Positions 52,679 through 53,562 of a DNA stretch of 53,562 bases are shown here, one piece after another. The stretch is from positions 1 through 53,562 of the forward strand of contig CBDFHV010000066.1 of NCBI GenBank assembly GCA_965247705.1, in the 5' to 3' direction. The translations under genes were made by a program, and so were the position numbers. Each line of letters starts with the position of its first letter. Position 1 is the stretch's first letter. Under the pieces are notes generated by a model. The model was not told the DNA's origin, did no database searches, and saw only the letters and a list, made by a program, of their open reading frames with translations. The stretch is from CBDFHV01 sp965247705 (lineage in GTDB: Bacteria > Pseudomonadota > Alphaproteobacteria > Rhodospirillales > CAMCUA01).

Positions 52679-52688
52679 TAACGGAAAG

Positions 52689-52765
<77 letters not shown>

Positions 52766-52847
52766 GAATCCCAGCGGGACCGGGTCCGCTTTAGGAAACG
52801 ATCATGTAGTCCACGGCCCCTGGGGTGTCAAGCAAATGGCACCCGTT

Positions 52848-52874
52848 CATTTCCGCGGCGTTCAGGCGGAAATG
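52848..52874. terminator. Hairpin across the end of the 60-residue gene
   Basis: Perfect 9-bp stem catttccgc / gcggaaatg with a 9-base loop, overlapping the stop codon of the small gene. No T-run. Confidence 0.4.
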
Positions 52875-53044
52875 TCGAGAATTCGGGACGATTGCGCCGC
52901 TTGGCGGGTACTCGCGGCCACCAACTCCACCACCGCTTGATCGGCGGCGAGACGTTGCTTGGTGATGACGACGGCAAGCTGCTGCTGGAGGAGAGCGGTG
53001 TTGGCGGCGACGATGGCCGAAGCTGTGGCGGATAGATCGCTCAT
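52862..53044 (-). CDS. Small YjfB-like (putative motility) protein, 60 aa
   Basis: ATG at 53044, stop at 52862, lying between tRNA-Val and tRNA-Asp. The sequence MSDLSATASAIVAANTALLQ, QQLAVVITKQRLAADQAVVE, then LVAASTRQAAQSSRILDISA is almost all helical and resembles small proteins annotated as putative motility protein (YjfB-like): an N-terminal A/S-rich stretch, a central Q-x-x-V-x-V-x-K-x-x-x-D helix and a C-terminal hydrophobic L-D-I-S-A. The annotation of that family is weak; no flagellar genes are in the window. Good codon use and an otherwise normal protein support a real gene. Confidence 0.65.
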   Translation of the reverse strand: MSDLSATASAIVAANTALLQQQLAVVITKQRLAADQAVVELVAASTRQAAQSSRILDISA

Positions 53045-53108
53045 CCCATGGTCTCCACAACGCCCGCGAGGGGCTCGAAAACGCGGGGGCGCACCGGTGT
53101 CGCGTCCC

Positions 53109-53184
53109 TGGTGGGCGGTGACGGACTCGAACCGCCGACATCCACGGTGTAAACGTGGCGCTCTACCAACTGAGCTAACCGCCC
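53109..53184 (-). tRNA. tRNA-Val (anticodon TAC)
   Basis: 76 bases including an encoded CCA. The acceptor GGGCGGT pairs with ACCGCCC, the D arm is GCTC...GAGC, the anticodon stem CCACG/CGTGG has the loop TTTACAC, the T loop is TTCGAGT, and the discriminator is A. Confidence 0.97.
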
Positions 53185-53245
53185 TTTAGCACCGCTTCGC
53201 GAGGAGGATTCTCGCGACATACGTGCGCCCGGCCCGCAAACGCTA

Positions 53246-53277
53246 TATGCCGGCTGAGAATTGACTCAGCCGGCATA
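53246..53277 (-). terminator. Strong hairpin after hup
   Basis: Perfect 13-bp stem tatgccggctgag / ctcagccggcata with a 6-base loop, about 27 bases after the hup stop. Following bases are not T-rich, so it may stabilise the mRNA 3' end as well as terminate. Confidence 0.65.
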
Positions 53278-53303
53278 CATCGAAGGTATCTCGGTCGGAG
53301 TCC

Positions 53304-53562
53304 CTAGTTCAGGGAGTCCTTGAGGCCCTTACCGGCCTTGAACTTCGGTTGGTTGGACGCGGCGATATTAATCTTCTCGCCGGTCCTCGGGTTGCGCCCG
53401 GTACTTGCTGCACGGCGGCTAACACTAAACGTGCCGAATCCCACCAGACGGACTTCCTGCCCCGTCGTCAACGACGACGTGATGGCGTCGAGCACACCCT
53501 CGACGGCCTTGGTGGTATCGGTTTTCGATAATCCGGTGCTACTGGCAACGGCCGCAATAAGG
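53304..53562 (-). CDS. hup: HU family DNA-binding protein (5' end outside window)
   Basis: Histone-like dimer that bends and compacts DNA. 85 residues plus stop are visible and the frame runs off the right edge; about five N-terminal residues (the usual MNKxD) are missing. The translation has LIAAVASSTGLSKTDTTKAV, VRLVGFGTFSVSRRAASTGR, and the DNA-binding arm signature GRNPRTGEKINIAAS, ending in PKFKAGKGLKDSLN. The internal Met after the window edge is not the start. Order hup-tRNA-Val-tRNA-Asp-nuoA is common in this group. Confidence 0.96.
   Translation of the reverse strand, partial: LIAAVASSTGLSKTDTTKAVEGVLDAITSSLTTGQEVRLVGFGTFSVSRRAASTGRNPRTGEKINIAASNQPKFKAGKGLKDSLN

Overview
The window is high-GC DNA from an alphaproteobacterium, most likely of the Rhodospirillales type. 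The evidence is gene order and protein families: LpxI instead of LpxH, the short ProS, a BirA without a DNA-binding domain, the order nuoA-N/birA/coaX/rnj/mce/DUF1467, and the order rpsB-tsf-pyrH-frr-uppS-cdsA-dxr-rseP-bamA-skp-lpxD-fabZ-lpxA-lpxI-lpxB. Only the left end (gltX 3' end, gltA and one small gene) reads on the + strand. Everything else reads on the - strand, from hup at the right edge leftwards.

Layout, right to left in the direction of transcription: a 5'-cut hup gene with a hairpin terminator; tRNA-Val(TAC); a 60-residue YjfB-like gene; tRNA-Asp(GTC); a complete 14-gene complex I operon (nuoA to nuoN, 52.5-38.2 kb); then birA, coaX, rnj, mce, a DUF1467 gene and a heavily deleted tag (3-methyladenine glycosylase) remnant ending at a terminator. 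An accessory stretch follows (30.6-33.9 kb) with two secreted proteins of unknown function, a 99-bp MITE, a PuuD-like hydrolase and a DapA-family lyase/synthase. The core resumes with proS, lolC, lolD and dnaE, and dnaE is flanked on both sides by a 68-bp double-palindrome repeat. A second accessory stretch (19.2-23.2 kb) holds an amidase and the degraded retroelement described below. Then comes the long translation/envelope run from rpsB to lpxB (ribosomal protein S2, EF-Ts, UMP kinase, ribosome recycling factor, undecaprenyl-PP and CDP-DAG synthesis, DXP reductoisomerase, outer-membrane assembly, lipid A synthesis), ending in a glpD-like gene.

The most notable system is a diversity-generating retroelement (DGR) fossil at 19.37-21.63 kb. 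It has a target gene (end of a caspase-like domain, a repeated helical motif, an SH3b domain and a C-terminal FGE/C-type-lectin domain) whose last ~140 bp look like a variable repeat followed at once by a hairpin across the stop codon. Next is an intact avd gene with a good ribosome binding site. Last is only the first ~35 codons of the reverse transcriptase, which break off next to a perfect 28-bp inverted repeat. The target has lost its 5' end and carries a frameshift, and no template repeat is visible. The locus cannot diversify itself; it is either dead or could be served only by a DGR elsewhere in the genome.

The second notable element is a pair of 99-bp MITEs with 98/99 identity in opposite orientation, each bounded by CTAG. 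One sits between nuoB and nuoC, two bases before the nuoC start codon, so it has replaced the native nuoC leader.

Family assignments come from reading motifs in the translations; no database search was run.
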